The notes beneath the pieces are model-generated. The model saw only the letters and a list, made by a program, of their open reading frames with translations, did no database searches and was not told the DNA's origin. Shown here piece by piece: positions 28,858 to 37,739 of a stretch of DNA of 64,000 nt. Source of the DNA: Methylobacillus caricis (GTDB lineage: Bacteria; Pseudomonadota; Gammaproteobacteria; Burkholderiales; Methylophilaceae). The stretch is taken from NCBI RefSeq assembly GCF_020532705.1, contig NZ_JAJAVD010000001.1, positions 620,001-684,000 of the forward strand. Direction: 5' to 3'. A program made the translations under genes and the position numbers. How positions within the stretch are numbered: position 1 is the first letter of the stretch; the number at the start of each line of letters is the position of its first letter.

Positions 28858-30747
28858 ATGTCCACAGAGACCCTGCAGAAAGAAACGCTAGGCTTCCAGG
28901 CCGAAGTCAAGCAGTTGTTGCAGCTGATGATTCATTCGCTCTACAGCAATAAGGAAATCGTGCTGCGCGAGCTGATCTCCAATGCCAGTGATGCATCCGA
29001 CAAGCTGCGCTTCGAGGCCCTGGCTGACAATAGCCTGTATGAAAACGACAGCGAGCTCAAGATACGCGTCAGCTTCGACAAGGATGCGCGTACAGTGACC
29101 ATTACCGATAACGGCATCGGCATGAGCCGCGAAGAAGTGATCAGCAATATCGGCACCATTGCCAAGTCCGGCACCAAGGAGTTCTTCCAATCGCTGACCG
29201 GCGACCAGGCCAAGGATGCAAACCTGATTGGCCAGTTCGGCGTAGGGTTCTATTCCGCCTTCATCATTGCCGACAAGGTGACGCTGACCACGCGGCGCGC
29301 GGGCAGCAGCGAAGCGGTGCGGTGGGAATCGGCAGGCGAGGGTGACTATACGCTGGAAGCCGTCGAAAAAGCCGGCCGCGGCACCGAAATCGTGTTGCAC
29401 CTGCGTGAGGGCGAGGATGAGTTCCTGAGCGACTGGAAGCTTAAGTCCATCATCCGCAAGTATTCCGACCATATCACCTTGCCTATCGTTATGAAAAAGT
29501 CTGATTGGCAGGATGGCGAGCAGGTGCCGACTGATGAAGACGAAACCGTGAACAAGGCTTCCGCCTTGTGGGCGCGGGCCAAGAACGAGATTTCCGAGGA
29601 TGAGTACCAGGAGTTCTACAAACATGTTTCCCATGACTTTGAGAACCCGCTGGTCTGGAGCCATAACCGCGTTGAAGGCCGCCAGGAATACATTTCCCTG
29701 CTCTATATCCCGGCCAAGGCCCCGTTTGACCTCTATGACCGTGAGCGTCAGCATGGAATCAAGCTGTATGTTAAGCGTGTGTTCATCATGGATGACGCCG
29801 AGCAGCTGATGCCGCAATACCTGCGCTTTGTGCGCGGCGTGATAGACAGTGCGAATCTGCCATTGAATGTATCGCGCGAAATTTTGCAACATTCCAAGGA
29901 TATAGATGCCATCAAGGCAGGCTCCGTGAAGAAGGTACTGGGCCTCTTGGAGGACCTGGCTGAAAACCAGCCTGAAGAATATGCAAAATTCTGGTCAGAG
30001 TTTGGCCGCGTATTGAAAGAGGGGCCGGGAGAGGATTTTGCCAACCGCGAGAAAATCGCTGGTTTGCTGCGCTTTGCGAGCACCCATGCCGATACTGATG
30101 CGCAGGTGGCTTCCTTCAAGGATTACATCAGCCGTATGAAGGAAGGTCAGGAGGCTATCTACTATATTACCGCCGATAGTTTTGCCGCCGCCCAGCATAG
30201 TCCTCATCTGGAAATATTCCGCAAGAAGGGTATAGAAGTCTTGCTGTTATCCGATCGCGTGGACGAATGGTTGCTGGGCAGCCTCACCGAGTTCGAAGGT
30301 AAGAAACTGCAGTCCGTGGCCAAGGGCGATCTTGATCTTGGCAAGTTGGAAGACGAGGCTGAGAAGGAACAGAAGAAGAAGACCGAGGACGAATACAAGT
30401 CACTGGTGGAAAAGATCCAGGCTACCTTGGGTGAAAGTGTCAAGGAGGTGCGTGTGACACATCGCCTGACAGATTCCCCGGCCTGCCTGGTGGCAGGGGC
30501 GCATGATCTTTCCGGCAACCTGGAGCGCCTGCTCAAGGCAGCCGGCCAGAAAACGCCGGAAAGCAAGCCTGTGCTGGAAATCAACCCGCAACATGCGATT
30601 GTGCAGCGCCTGGCTGGCGTGCAGGACGATGGCAAGTTTTCCGACTGGGCGCATTTGCTGTTCGATCAGGCCTTGTTGGCCGAGGGCGGACAGCTGCAGG
30701 ACCCTGCTGCATTCGTGCGCAGGGTAAATGCCTTGCTCGCGCAGTAA
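28858..30747 (+). CDS. htpG: Chaperone HtpG (Hsp90)
   Basis: ATP-dependent cytosolic Hsp90 chaperone. 629 residues. The GHKL nucleotide site is complete: [39 protein letters not shown] and [16 protein letters not shown]-type motif (here [12 protein letters not shown]). The catalytic-arginine segment is [11 protein letters not shown]. The C-terminal dimerisation domain follows. I chose ATG at 28858 (GGGAG upstream) because the sigma-32 promoter covers the possible upstream extension from 28792. A strong terminator follows. Confidence 0.97.
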   Translation: MSTETLQKETLGFQAEVKQLLQLMIHSLYSNKEIVLRELISNASDASDKLRFEALADNSLYENDSELKIRVSFDKDARTVTITDNGIGMSREEVISNIGTIAKSGTKEFFQSLTGDQAKDANLIGQFGVGFYSAFIIADKVTLTTRRAGSSEAVRWESAGEGDYTLEAVEKAGRGTEIVLHLREGEDEFLSDWKLKSIIRKYSDHITLPIVMKKSDWQDGEQVPTDEDETVNKASALWARAKNEISEDEYQEFYKHVSHDFENPLVWSHNRVEGRQEYISLLYIPAKAPFDLYDRERQHGIKLYVKRVFIMDDAEQLMPQYLRFVRGVIDSANLPLNVSREILQHSKDIDAIKAGSVKKVLGLLEDLAENQPEEYAKFWSEFGRVLKEGPGEDFANREKIAGLLRFASTHADTDAQVASFKDYISRMKEGQEAIYYITADSFAAAQHSPHLEIFRKKGIEVLLLSDRVDEWLLGSLTEFEGKKLQSVAKGDLDLGKLEDEAEKEQKKKTEDEYKSLVEKIQATLGESVKEVRVTHRLTDSPACLVAGAHDLSGNLERLLKAAGQKTPESKPVLEINPQHAIVQRLAGVQDDGKFSDWAHLLFDQALLAEGGQLQDPAAFVRRVNALLAQ

Positions 30748-30765
30748 GGATTTTATCAGCAGTCA

Positions 30766-30806
30766 AACCGGGATTGATCAGCACTTGGTTAATCCCGGTT
30801 TTTTAT
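30766..30806 (+). terminator. Rho-independent terminator after htpG
   Basis: AACCGGGATT (30766-30775) pairs with AATCCCGGTT (30791-30800), a perfect 10-base stem, followed by TTTTTT. Part of it is shared with the -35 element of the next promoter. Confidence 0.88.
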
Positions 30807-30814
30807 TGTATAAT
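30785..30814 (+). promoter_or_regulatory. rpsD: Sigma-70 promoter of the S4 paralogue gene
   Basis: TTGGTT at 30785-30790 and a perfect TATAAT at 30809-30814 with an 18-base spacer. The -35 element lies in the loop of the htpG terminator and the spacer holds its 3' arm. TTATTGTATAA around the -10 is a short palindrome, which could be an operator, but no specific regulator can be assigned. Predicted start near 30821, leaving a leader of about 195 bases. Confidence 0.6.
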
Positions 30815-30820
30815 CCGCGG

Positions 30821-31010
30821 CTTCGCATTGTAGTCAATGTGTAATTGACTGATGCGGGGTCTGAGTAGTTTGCAGGTATGCCATGCATTGCATGCATGGT
30901 GATAGCGCCAAGCTATCCATCCTGAAGCCATGGCGAATGCCGTGGATAGAGTATGCAGGATGCAGGAAAATTTATCAGGTCAGCCTGATCAAACCAATTA
31001 AAGGAGTTTT
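30821..31010 (+). promoter_or_regulatory. Structured 5' leader of the S4 paralogue with mutually exclusive hairpins
   Basis: The leader contains: (1) CGCAT (30824-30828) and AGTCAAT (30832-30838) pairing with ATTGACT (30844-30850) and ATGCG (30852-30856); (2) CCATGCA (30881-30887) with TGCATGG (30893-30899); (3) GATAGC (30901-30906) with GCTATC (30912-30917), which excludes (4) CTATCCA (30913-30919) with TGGATAG (30943-30949); (5) CCATGGC (30928-30934) with GCCGTGG (30939-30945), which also competes with (4). S4 is known to autoregulate through mRNA structure in the alpha operon; a similar role here is inference. The ribosome site AAGGAG lies just before the gene. Confidence 0.5.
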
Positions 31011-31015
31011 AAAGT

Positions 31016-31633
31016 ATGTCTAGATTTACCGGCCCACGTCTTAAAGTAATGCGCGCACTTGGTATTGATCTGCCTGGCTTGTCACGCAAGAGCATTGAAG
31101 CCCGTCCTACCCCTCCGGGTCAGCACGGTGCCAAGGCTACTCGCCGCAAGAAGTCCGATTTCGGTGTCAAGCTGCAAGAAAAGCAAAAATTGCGTTTCAA
31201 CTACGGCCTGTCCGAAAAGCAACTGCGCCGCCTAGTGGTTGATGCGCGTAAGGGCAAGTCCCCTACTGGCGAAACATTGCTGCAACTGCTGGAACGCCGT
31301 CTTGATAACGTGGTATTCCGTGCAGGTTTCGCACCGACCATTGCTGCAGCCCGTCAGTTGGTTTCACACCGTCACGTTTTGCTCAACGGCAAGTCCGTAA
31401 ACATTCCATCCATCCGCTTGCGCGTAGGTGATGAGATCTCCCTGAAGTCCAGCAGTACCAAGCTGCCTATTGTGATTGAAACATTGGCCAGCATGCCTTT
31501 GATTCGTCCAGAATGGTTGTCCTGGGCTGAGCAAGCCCAGCAAGCCAAGGTTGCTCACTTGCCAGCAGCGGAAGATGTACCATTCCCTGTAGATGTTCAA
31601 CAGGTTGTTGAGTACTACGCTAACCGTCTGTAA
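31016..31633 (+). CDS. rpsD: 30S ribosomal protein S4, cysteine-free paralogue type
   Basis: S4 is a primary 16S rRNA-binding protein and nucleates 30S assembly. 205 residues with the S4 signature LERRLDNVVFRAGFAPTIAAARQLVSHRHVL-like stretch (the S4 RNA-binding domain, about 91-155) and PGQHG near residue 35. The gene stands alone rather than in rpsM-rpsK-rpsD-rpoA. The N-terminus (MSRFTGPRLKVMRALG, LPGLSRKS) and EKQKLRFNYGLSEKQL resemble cyanobacterial/plastid S4 more than the usual proteobacterial protein (ARY-GPKCKLSRREGTDLFL). It contains no cysteine at all, so it cannot hold zinc. Likely a second S4; the other copy is not in this window. Confidence 0.93.
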   Translation: MSRFTGPRLKVMRALGIDLPGLSRKSIEARPTPPGQHGAKATRRKKSDFGVKLQEKQKLRFNYGLSEKQLRRLVVDARKGKSPTGETLLQLLERRLDNVVFRAGFAPTIAAARQLVSHRHVLLNGKSVNIPSIRLRVGDEISLKSSSTKLPIVIETLASMPLIRPEWLSWAEQAQQAKVAHLPAAEDVPFPVDVQQVVEYYANRL

Positions 31634-31666
31634 TGGTTGCTTTGGCTTTCTTGTAGAGTCCAGAAT

Positions 31667-31697
31667 GAAAAAGGCCGCAATTGCGGCCTTTTCTTTT
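31667..31697 (+). terminator. Rho-independent terminator after the S4 gene
   Basis: AAGGCCGCAA (31671-31680) is followed directly by its complement TTGCGGCCTT (31681-31690) with flanking A and T runs (AAAAA before, TTCTTTTT after). It can act in both directions. Confidence 0.85.
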
Positions 31698-31740
31698 TGT
31701 TAGAATTGCCAAAGATTAGCTGCTAGAATGATTGTTATTC

Positions 31741-31773
31741 TTGACTGAATATATGAGAATGGTTATCATTTTT
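31741..31773 (+). promoter_or_regulatory. Promoter with overlapping Fur box upstream of the tonB operon
   Basis: TTGACT (31741-31746) and TATCAT (31764-31769) with a 17-base spacer form a sigma-70-like promoter. GAGAATGGTTATCATTTTT (31755-31773) matches the 19-base Fur consensus at about 15 positions and covers the -10. A second partial match, GAATGATTGTTATTC, lies just upstream (about 31727-31741). Iron repression of the tonB-exbBD operon is therefore likely, as established in many proteobacteria. Confidence 0.7.
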
Positions 31774-31866
31774 CGCTCCTTGCAATGGAAGGCTGATTGA
31801 TGCCTTTCATGCGCCAACATCAGTTGCATCCAGGATGCAGATGACTTAAGAGCGGCCGAGATAACG

Positions 31867-32106
31867 ATGAAGACAGTGAATAATTGTAGGCGTGTAGTGC
31901 TTGCTGGAAGTGATGGATGCAAAGTGTCGTACTGTGAAGAATGCAATGTGGCTGAAATTGAAGTGGGGGCCTTGAGCCTCAGGCTTGAAGCGCATGCATT
32001 CAATTCCCTGGCGGAAATGATGCAGGAGGCTGTTGCCAGGCTTGCTGTCTACAGTGCCGCAAAATCTCAGAGTCAATTCACTACAAGCGTCAAAAATGTC
32101 CATTGA
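31867..32106 (+). CDS. Small CxxC protein at the head of the tonB operon
   Basis: 79-residue soluble protein with SYCEECNVAEIEVGALSLRL, a CxxC motif followed by a beta-rich segment, and an amphipathic helix (AHAFNSLAEMMQEAVARLAV). There is no signal peptide. Its 3' end overlaps the tonB start by 11 bases, so the two are coupled in expression, and it is the first gene after the Fur-type promoter. I do not recognise a named family. A metal- or redox-sensing role in iron supply is speculation from context. Confidence 0.7.
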   Translation: MKTVNNCRRVVLAGSDGCKVSYCEECNVAEIEVGALSLRLEAHAFNSLAEMMQEAVARLAVYSAAKSQSQFTTSVKNVH

Positions 32107-32920
32107 TGCACAATCAGCGCGCCTTTCAAGAGAACAACATGTTGAGGGGCAATTGAGTCATTACCCAATCCGTAGCTTGGTACCAAAACGCGCTTCCCGA
32201 TCACAGGATGAAAGTCAATTCTCAGGCAAGACGCTGGTCCTCACTATATTGGCCCACGCGGTTGTGTTTGCTTCACTGGTGGTAATTTCTACCAGGGAAC
32301 CACATCGTGAGGAGTCGGCACCGCCCATCATGGTCAGCTTGGTGCAAAGCCCTGAGCCCATCCCGGAGGTGGCAATCACGGAACCTGAGCCACAGCCTGT
32401 ACCAAAGCCGCCCGAGCCCAAGCCGAAACCTAAGCCCAAGCCAAAAGTGGTGGACAAGCCTGTACCGATAGAAGCGCCAGAGCCGGTAGAGCAGGCTCAG
32501 GAAGTGACCAAGGAGGTGAGTGAGCCCGCTCCTGTAGAGAAACAGGCACCATCGCAAGCACCGGTAAAAGATACGCCAGTGGTAGCGGAGAGAGTGGAGC
32601 CCGTCAAGAAGCCCGAGCCAAAAGATGAGCCCATTCCTGAAATTTCGATTTCAGGGGTTTCTTACTCTCATCAGGAGCTGCCAGTCTATCCTGCCATGTC
32701 AAGAAGGCTGGGTGAGCAGGGTGTGGTGATGCTACGCATGCTGATTTCGGAGACAGGTGTGCCTGAGTCTATCCAGATTGAGACCAGCAGTGGTTCCGAG
32801 CGGCTGGACAAGGCAGCACTGGAGGCTGCAAAGAAATCCCGGTTTAACCCTTACAAGCGCAATAACAAACCGATGAAGGTGTCGGTGATTGCACCAGTGA
32901 GATTCACAATCTCCGATTAA
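32096..32920 (+). CDS. tonB: Energy-transducing protein TonB
   Basis: Couples the inner-membrane proton motive force to outer-membrane receptors. 274 residues from ATG at 32096. One membrane helix (about 45-66, TLVLTILAHAVVFASLVVIS), a long Pro/Glu/Lys-rich spacer of PEPxPKPKPK repeats (about 85-195) that spans the periplasm, and a C-terminal TonB domain with SYSHQELPVYPAMSRRLGEQG and KSRFNPYKRNNKPM. A longer reading from 32033 lies inside the preceding gene. It is followed by exbB after 46 bases. Confidence 0.95.
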   Translation: MSIDAQSARLSREQHVEGQLSHYPIRSLVPKRASRSQDESQFSGKTLVLTILAHAVVFASLVVISTREPHREESAPPIMVSLVQSPEPIPEVAITEPEPQPVPKPPEPKPKPKPKPKVVDKPVPIEAPEPVEQAQEVTKEVSEPAPVEKQAPSQAPVKDTPVVAERVEPVKKPEPKDEPIPEISISGVSYSHQELPVYPAMSRRLGEQGVVMLRMLISETGVPESIQIETSSGSERLDKAALEAAKKSRFNPYKRNNKPMKVSVIAPVRFTISD

Positions 32921-32966
32921 GCAGTTCAACCAAGTCGTCATATTTTAAATATAGGATCAATGCAAT

Positions 32967-33713
32967 ATGGAAAGCGCATACGAATTTAATAGCTTGGACT
33001 TTATCCTGGCCGGGGGCCCGGTTTCCGTGCTGGTGGCTGTTATTCTGGTGTTTATGTCGGTAGCCAGCTGGTACTTGATGGTAGTCAAGTTTTACCAGGC
33101 TTTGACTATTCGCAGTGCAAGCCGCGAATACAACAACAACTTCTGGCAGGCGCCATCTTTGGATTCAGCCCTGCGTCACAACAGCGGGGAAACACCCGTA
33201 TCAAGAGTGGCCAACCAGGCTGTTGAGGCTGCAGATCACCACCAGAACCATGTTGCGAAAAACATTGAAGACGCTTGCAATAAGGATGAATTCATTGCAC
33301 GTGCAATGCGTCGTCAGATTGCCAAGGAAAGCGAACAGATGGACTATGGCCTGACCATGCTGGCTTCGGTCGGCAGTGTGGCGCCATTTGTCGGCTTGTT
33401 CGGTACCGTATGGGGCATCTACCATGCGCTTGCCAGTATCAGCCAGAGCGGCCAGGCAACGCTGGATAAGGTGGCGGGCCCAGTGGGCGAGGCATTGATC
33501 ATGACGGCTTTGGGCCTTGCGGTTGCTATTCCTGCCGTACTTGCCTATAACGCACTGGTACGCCGTAACCGGGTGATCCTGGGAGAAGTGGAAGGTTTTG
33601 CCAATGATTTACATATTCTTCTGACGACTGGCGCTCCGCTGAATGCTGGTAATACGCCGCCCAGCGCCGCGCAGATCAGGTCTGCAACCAAGTTGAAAGA
33701 GGTTTCAGCATGA
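32967..33713 (+). CDS. exbB: Biopolymer transport protein ExbB (MotA/TolQ/ExbB channel)
   Basis: Pentameric inner-membrane proton channel subunit that powers TonB. 248 residues with three membrane helices: about 12-36 (FILAGGPVSVLVAVILVFMSV), 132-155 (LTMLASVGSVAPFVGLFGTVWG) and 170-195 (EALIMTALGLAVAIPAVLAY). The conserved MotA_ExbB segment GLFGTVWGIYHAL is clear. It overlaps exbD by four bases (ATGA). Confidence 0.96.
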   Translation: MESAYEFNSLDFILAGGPVSVLVAVILVFMSVASWYLMVVKFYQALTIRSASREYNNNFWQAPSLDSALRHNSGETPVSRVANQAVEAADHHQNHVAKNIEDACNKDEFIARAMRRQIAKESEQMDYGLTMLASVGSVAPFVGLFGTVWGIYHALASISQSGQATLDKVAGPVGEALIMTALGLAVAIPAVLAYNALVRRNRVILGEVEGFANDLHILLTTGAPLNAGNTPPSAAQIRSATKLKEVSA

Positions 33714-34135
33714 TTGCGGGCGGCGGTATTGGCGGGGGAGAAAGCCATTCAAGGCCGATGTCCGAAATCAACACTACGCCTTTGGTTGACGTGATGTTGG
33801 TGTTGCTGGTGATCTTTATTATTACCGCACCATTGCTGACCCACGCGGTCAAGATCGATTTGCCGCAGGCTACCAGCCAGCCTTCCCCGGACAAGCCGGA
33901 GATTATCGATGTGGCGATTGATACTGCAGGCACCATGTACTGGAATGACCAGCCCGTGACGCTGGAGGAAATCAATGCCAAGCTGCATGAAGTGGCTGAC
34001 AAGGAACCTCAGCCTGAGCTGCATATCCGCGCAGACAAGGAAACTCGTTACCAGGTGCTGGCTGAACTGATGGCTTATGCACAAAATGCGGGCGTGCAGA
34101 AGCTGGGTTTCGTGAGCGATCCAACACCAAAATAA
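33710..34135 (+). CDS. exbD: Biopolymer transport protein ExbD
   Basis: 141-residue partner of ExbB. MSEINTTPLVDVMLVLLVIFIITAPLL-like N-terminus carries the membrane helix with the essential Asp (residue 25 in PLVDVMLV); the periplasmic domain has IRADKETRYQVLAELMAYAQNAG. It begins with a Gly-rich leader (MIAGGGIGGGE). It is coupled to exbB and ends the operon at a strong terminator. Confidence 0.96.
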   Translation: MIAGGGIGGGESHSRPMSEINTTPLVDVMLVLLVIFIITAPLLTHAVKIDLPQATSQPSPDKPEIIDVAIDTAGTMYWNDQPVTLEEINAKLHEVADKEPQPELHIRADKETRYQVLAELMAYAQNAGVQKLGFVSDPTPK

Positions 34136-34154
34136 ATCGGTTTCGAGCTGAATC

Positions 34155-34187
34155 AAAAAAGGGATAAGGCAGCTTATCCCTTTTTTT
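34155..34187 (+). terminator. Rho-independent terminator after exbD
   Basis: GGGATAAG (34161-34168) pairs with CTTATCCC (34173-34180) across a four-base loop, followed by seven T; six A precede it, so it could work in both directions. Confidence 0.9.
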
Positions 34188-34396
34188 ATGCCCATTTTCC
34201 AGATTATTTTCAACTTTTATGTTTCGCTGTAGTCTTGTAATGAGTTAGCCCGGTTTCTCAAGGTAGTGGCCTGATTTTTGCTGGCTTATAATGCATTGAG
34301 CCTCGTATAAATTTCATCTTTGCCGTTCAACATTGGTTTGCTACTGAACTGAGAACATGGGTAGCATGTTTGTAAACGCACACGGAAAGACGCCAT

Positions 34397-36880
34397 ATGA
34401 CATCTGCAAAAGACACCAAGAAGCCAAGAGCCGCGACCACACCTGTGATTACTACCGAGAAAACACCGGTTGCGCAAGCACTGCAAAACCATCTGATTTT
34501 TTCCGCCTTCAAAACCAGCGAGGCTTCAACACCAAGGGATTGGTTCGTCGCTACTGGCCATACCGTACGCGATCATATGGTGGAACGCTGGGTAAAAACT
34601 GCAGAAGCCTATGCCGAGCAGGATCCAAAGCGCGTTTATTACCTCTCCCTGGAATTCCTGATTGGACGCATGCTGCAGAATGCTGCACTCAATCTGGGCA
34701 TCAATGATGAAGTCAAGGATGGTTTAACGGCACTTGGGCACAAGCTGGAGGATGTTGTTGAGCTCGAGACCGATGCAGCGCTGGGCAATGGCGGCCTGGG
34801 GCGCCTGGCGGCATGTTTCCTCGATTCAATGGCCAGCATGGATATTCCGGGCACTGGTTATGGCATACGTTATGAATATGGCATGTTCCGCCAATCCATC
34901 AGCCAGGGCCAACAGGTGGAAAACCCGGATAACTGGTTGCGTTATGGCAACCTCTGGGAGTTCCAGCGCCCTGAAAGTCAATATCCCATCAAGTTCTATG
35001 GCCGCGTGGTGGAATTTCCCACACCGAAAGGCACTGAATACCACTGGGTGGATGCCGAGAGCGTTCTTGCCATTGCCCACGATATGCCGATTCCCGGCTA
35101 TGACACTGAGACCGTGAACACGCTACGTCTATGGTCGGCCAAGGCGGCGAGGGAGTTTGACCTTGCCCATTTCAATGATGGCAATTACGAAAAAGCGGTA
35201 GAAGAACGAAATGCCTATGAAAACATTTCCAAGGTACTCTATCCCAATGATACTTCAGTCCTGGGGCGTGAGCTGCGGCTGAAACAGCAGTATTTCTTTG
35301 TCTCGGCTTCCATTCAGGATATCCTGCGCCGTTTTCTCGCCAAGCATGATGACTGGAATGCATTGCCGGACAAGGTCGCCATTCAGCTTAACGATACCCA
35401 CCCTGCGATTGCCGTGGCGGAGCTGATGTACCAACTGGTGGATGTGCATCATTTATCCTGGAATCAGGCTTGGAAAATCACAGGCAAGGTATTTGCCTAC
35501 ACCAACCACACCCTGATGCCTGAAGCCCTTGAAACCTGGCCTGTCGAGATGGTTGACAAGCTGTTGCCGCGTCATCTGGGAATTATTTACCGCATCAACT
35601 ATGAATTCCTGCAGTTCGTAAACCATCACTTCCCGGGTGATACAGAGTTATTGACCCGTGTTTCCATTATTGATGAAACCCAGGGGCGCCGGGTACGCAT
35701 GGCCCATCTGGCAGTGATTGGCAGCCATACGGTGAATGGCGTGGCCGCATTGCACAGCGAGCTGCTGAGAACCACACTGTTTGCGGATTTCAACCGCATC
35801 TTCCCCGGCAAGTTCATCAATATCACAAATGGCATTACCCCGCGTCGCTGGTTGAATCAGTGCAACCCCGGCCTGACCAGCCTGATCGACAAAGTGATAG
35901 GCAGCGATTTCCAGCATGATCTGAGCCAATTGCGCAAGCTGGAGCCTTTGGCCGGGGATGCCGATTTCCGCAAGACATTCCGCCAGATCAAACGTGCCAA
36001 TAAAGAACGCCTGGCAAAAAAGATTGAGAAGTTGACCGGAGTCAGGCTGAACCCGGATAGCCTGTTCGATGTGCAAATCAAGCGGATTCATGAATACAAG
36101 CGCCAGTTGCTCAATGTTCTGCATATCATCACGCTTTATAACCGTATTCGTAATGGCCAGGCCAACGATGTCACGCCTCGTGCGGTGATCTTTGGAGGCA
36201 AGGCAGCCCCAGGCTACTGGTTCGCTAAGCTGATTATCCGCCTGATTAACGATGTGGCCGCCATCGTCAACGAAGACCCTGCGATTGGAGACAAGCTCAA
36301 GGTAGTGTTTTATCCCAATTATGAAGTATCTGCCGCCGAGCTCCTGTTCCCTGGCAGCGACCTTTCCGAGCAGATATCCACAGCGGGTACTGAAGCATCT
36401 GGCACCGGCAATATGAAAATGGCGCTTAACGGTGCCTTGACAATAGGAACTCTGGATGGCGCCAATGTGGAAATCCGTGAGGAGGTGGGCGAGGACAATA
36501 TATTCATCTTTGGCCTGACCACAGAACAGGTGGCCGAGATGAAAGCCAACAATTACAACCCCTGGGATTACTATCACGGCAATCCGGAGTTGAAACAGGC
36601 GCTCGACATGATTGTTGGCGGCTTTTTCAGTGTGGATGAGCCGGATCGCTATCAGGCTGTTTCGGATGCCCTGTTGGCCAATGGGGATCATTACCTGCTG
36701 CTGGCCGATTACGCCAGTTATGTTGAAACCCAGGAGGCGGTAGGCAAACTGTATCGGGATCAGGAGGAGTGGAGCCGTAAGGCGATTCTGAATGTGGCCC
36801 GCGTGGGCAAGTTCTCCAGTGATCGAACCATAGGCGAATATGCTGACAAAATCTGGCATGTAAAGCGGGTGAAACATTAA
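34397..36880 (+). CDS. glgP: Glycogen/alpha-glucan phosphorylase
   Basis: PLP-dependent enzyme that releases glucose 1-phosphate from glycogen. 827 residues. YLSLEFLIGRML, ALGNGGLGRLAACFLDSMA, GYGIRYEYGMFRQ, QLNDTHPAIAVAEL and the PLP-lysine region EASGTGNMKMALNGALTIGT (Lys near 673) are all present. The upstream gap (34188-34396) has a TATAAT at 34287-34292 without a convincing -35. A short Lys/Thr-rich head precedes the catalytic core. No other glycogen genes are beside it. Confidence 0.97.
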   Translation: MTSAKDTKKPRAATTPVITTEKTPVAQALQNHLIFSAFKTSEASTPRDWFVATGHTVRDHMVERWVKTAEAYAEQDPKRVYYLSLEFLIGRMLQNAALNLGINDEVKDGLTALGHKLEDVVELETDAALGNGGLGRLAACFLDSMASMDIPGTGYGIRYEYGMFRQSISQGQQVENPDNWLRYGNLWEFQRPESQYPIKFYGRVVEFPTPKGTEYHWVDAESVLAIAHDMPIPGYDTETVNTLRLWSAKAAREFDLAHFNDGNYEKAVEERNAYENISKVLYPNDTSVLGRELRLKQQYFFVSASIQDILRRFLAKHDDWNALPDKVAIQLNDTHPAIAVAELMYQLVDVHHLSWNQAWKITGKVFAYTNHTLMPEALETWPVEMVDKLLPRHLGIIYRINYEFLQFVNHHFPGDTELLTRVSIIDETQGRRVRMAHLAVIGSHTVNGVAALHSELLRTTLFADFNRIFPGKFINITNGITPRRWLNQCNPGLTSLIDKVIGSDFQHDLSQLRKLEPLAGDADFRKTFRQIKRANKERLAKKIEKLTGVRLNPDSLFDVQIKRIHEYKRQLLNVLHIITLYNRIRNGQANDVTPRAVIFGGKAAPGYWFAKLIIRLINDVAAIVNEDPAIGDKLKVVFYPNYEVSAAELLFPGSDLSEQISTAGTEASGTGNMKMALNGALTIGTLDGANVEIREEVGEDNIFIFGLTTEQVAEMKANNYNPWDYYHGNPELKQALDMIVGGFFSVDEPDRYQAVSDALLANGDHYLLLADYASYVETQEAVGKLYRDQEEWSRKAILNVARVGKFSSDRTIGEYADKIWHVKRVKH

Positions 36881-36950
36881 CTCGAGATAATGCGCATGAG
36901 GGATTGAACGCAGGTAGACTATGGTTTTTCAGAACACTGCAGGAGATATC

Positions 36951-37631
36951 ATGCGTTATCTAATCACCGCCCTGGGTTTTGCTTTGTTTGCTACCCAGGC
37001 TACTGCGCTTGGTTTGAGTGATCTCAGCAATGCTGACACCAGCAAGGGCTTGAAAGAGGCACTTGTTCAGGCGGCCGATAAGGCAGTGAGTCAGCTGGGT
37101 TCAGTGGATGGATTTCTGAAGAATCCTCAAGTCAAGATCCCATTGCCGGAATCCCTGCAAAAAGCCGAGAAAGCAATGCGCATGTTCGGCATGGGCAAAC
37201 AGGCGGATGAATTGGTGCTGAAGATGAACCGTGCTGCCGAGGCGGCGGTACCTGAGGCCAAAACCCTGCTGGTGAATTCGGTCAAGCAGATGAGCGTGCA
37301 GGATGCCAAGGATATTCTTACTGGCGGGGAAGATGCCGCCACCCAGTATTTTCGTAAAACTACTTCGGGTCCCATGGCGGATAAATTTCTCCCGATTGTG
37401 AAAAAGGCGACGGAAAACGTCGATTTGGCCCAGCAATACAACAAGTTTGCAGAAACGGGCAGCAAATACGGGTTGGTGAAAAAAGACCAAGCCAATCTTG
37501 AGCGGTATGTGACCCAGAAAACCCTGGACGGGGTTTACCTCATGATGGCCGAGGAAGAAAAGGCCATACGCAAAGACCCGATGGGTCAGGCAAGCAGTTT
37601 GCTGAAAAAGGTATTTGGCGCAGTCAAATAG
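36951..37631 (+). CDS. DUF4197 exported protein
   Basis: 226 residues from ATG at 36951, chosen because AGGAGA lies four bases upstream and it begins a clean signal peptide (MRYLITALGFALFATQATA). The mature protein is the helical DUF4197 family: LSDLSNADTSKGLKEAL, FLKNPQVKIPLPESLQKAEKAMRM, a DAKDILTGGEDAATQYFRK segment and KTLDGVYLMMAEEEKAIRK. Function unknown; periplasmic by its leader. Confidence 0.88.
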   Translation: MRYLITALGFALFATQATALGLSDLSNADTSKGLKEALVQAADKAVSQLGSVDGFLKNPQVKIPLPESLQKAEKAMRMFGMGKQADELVLKMNRAAEAAVPEAKTLLVNSVKQMSVQDAKDILTGGEDAATQYFRKTTSGPMADKFLPIVKKATENVDLAQQYNKFAETGSKYGLVKKDQANLERYVTQKTLDGVYLMMAEEEKAIRKDPMGQASSLLKKVFGAVK

Positions 37632-37739
37632 CTGGCATCTAAATCGTCATATTGCCGGGCCACTTTGATATTTGCAGCATATGCAGAGAACTAAACATCT
37701 TAAAATGTTCTAACTTTGCATTGAGTTTCAAGGTGTGTC

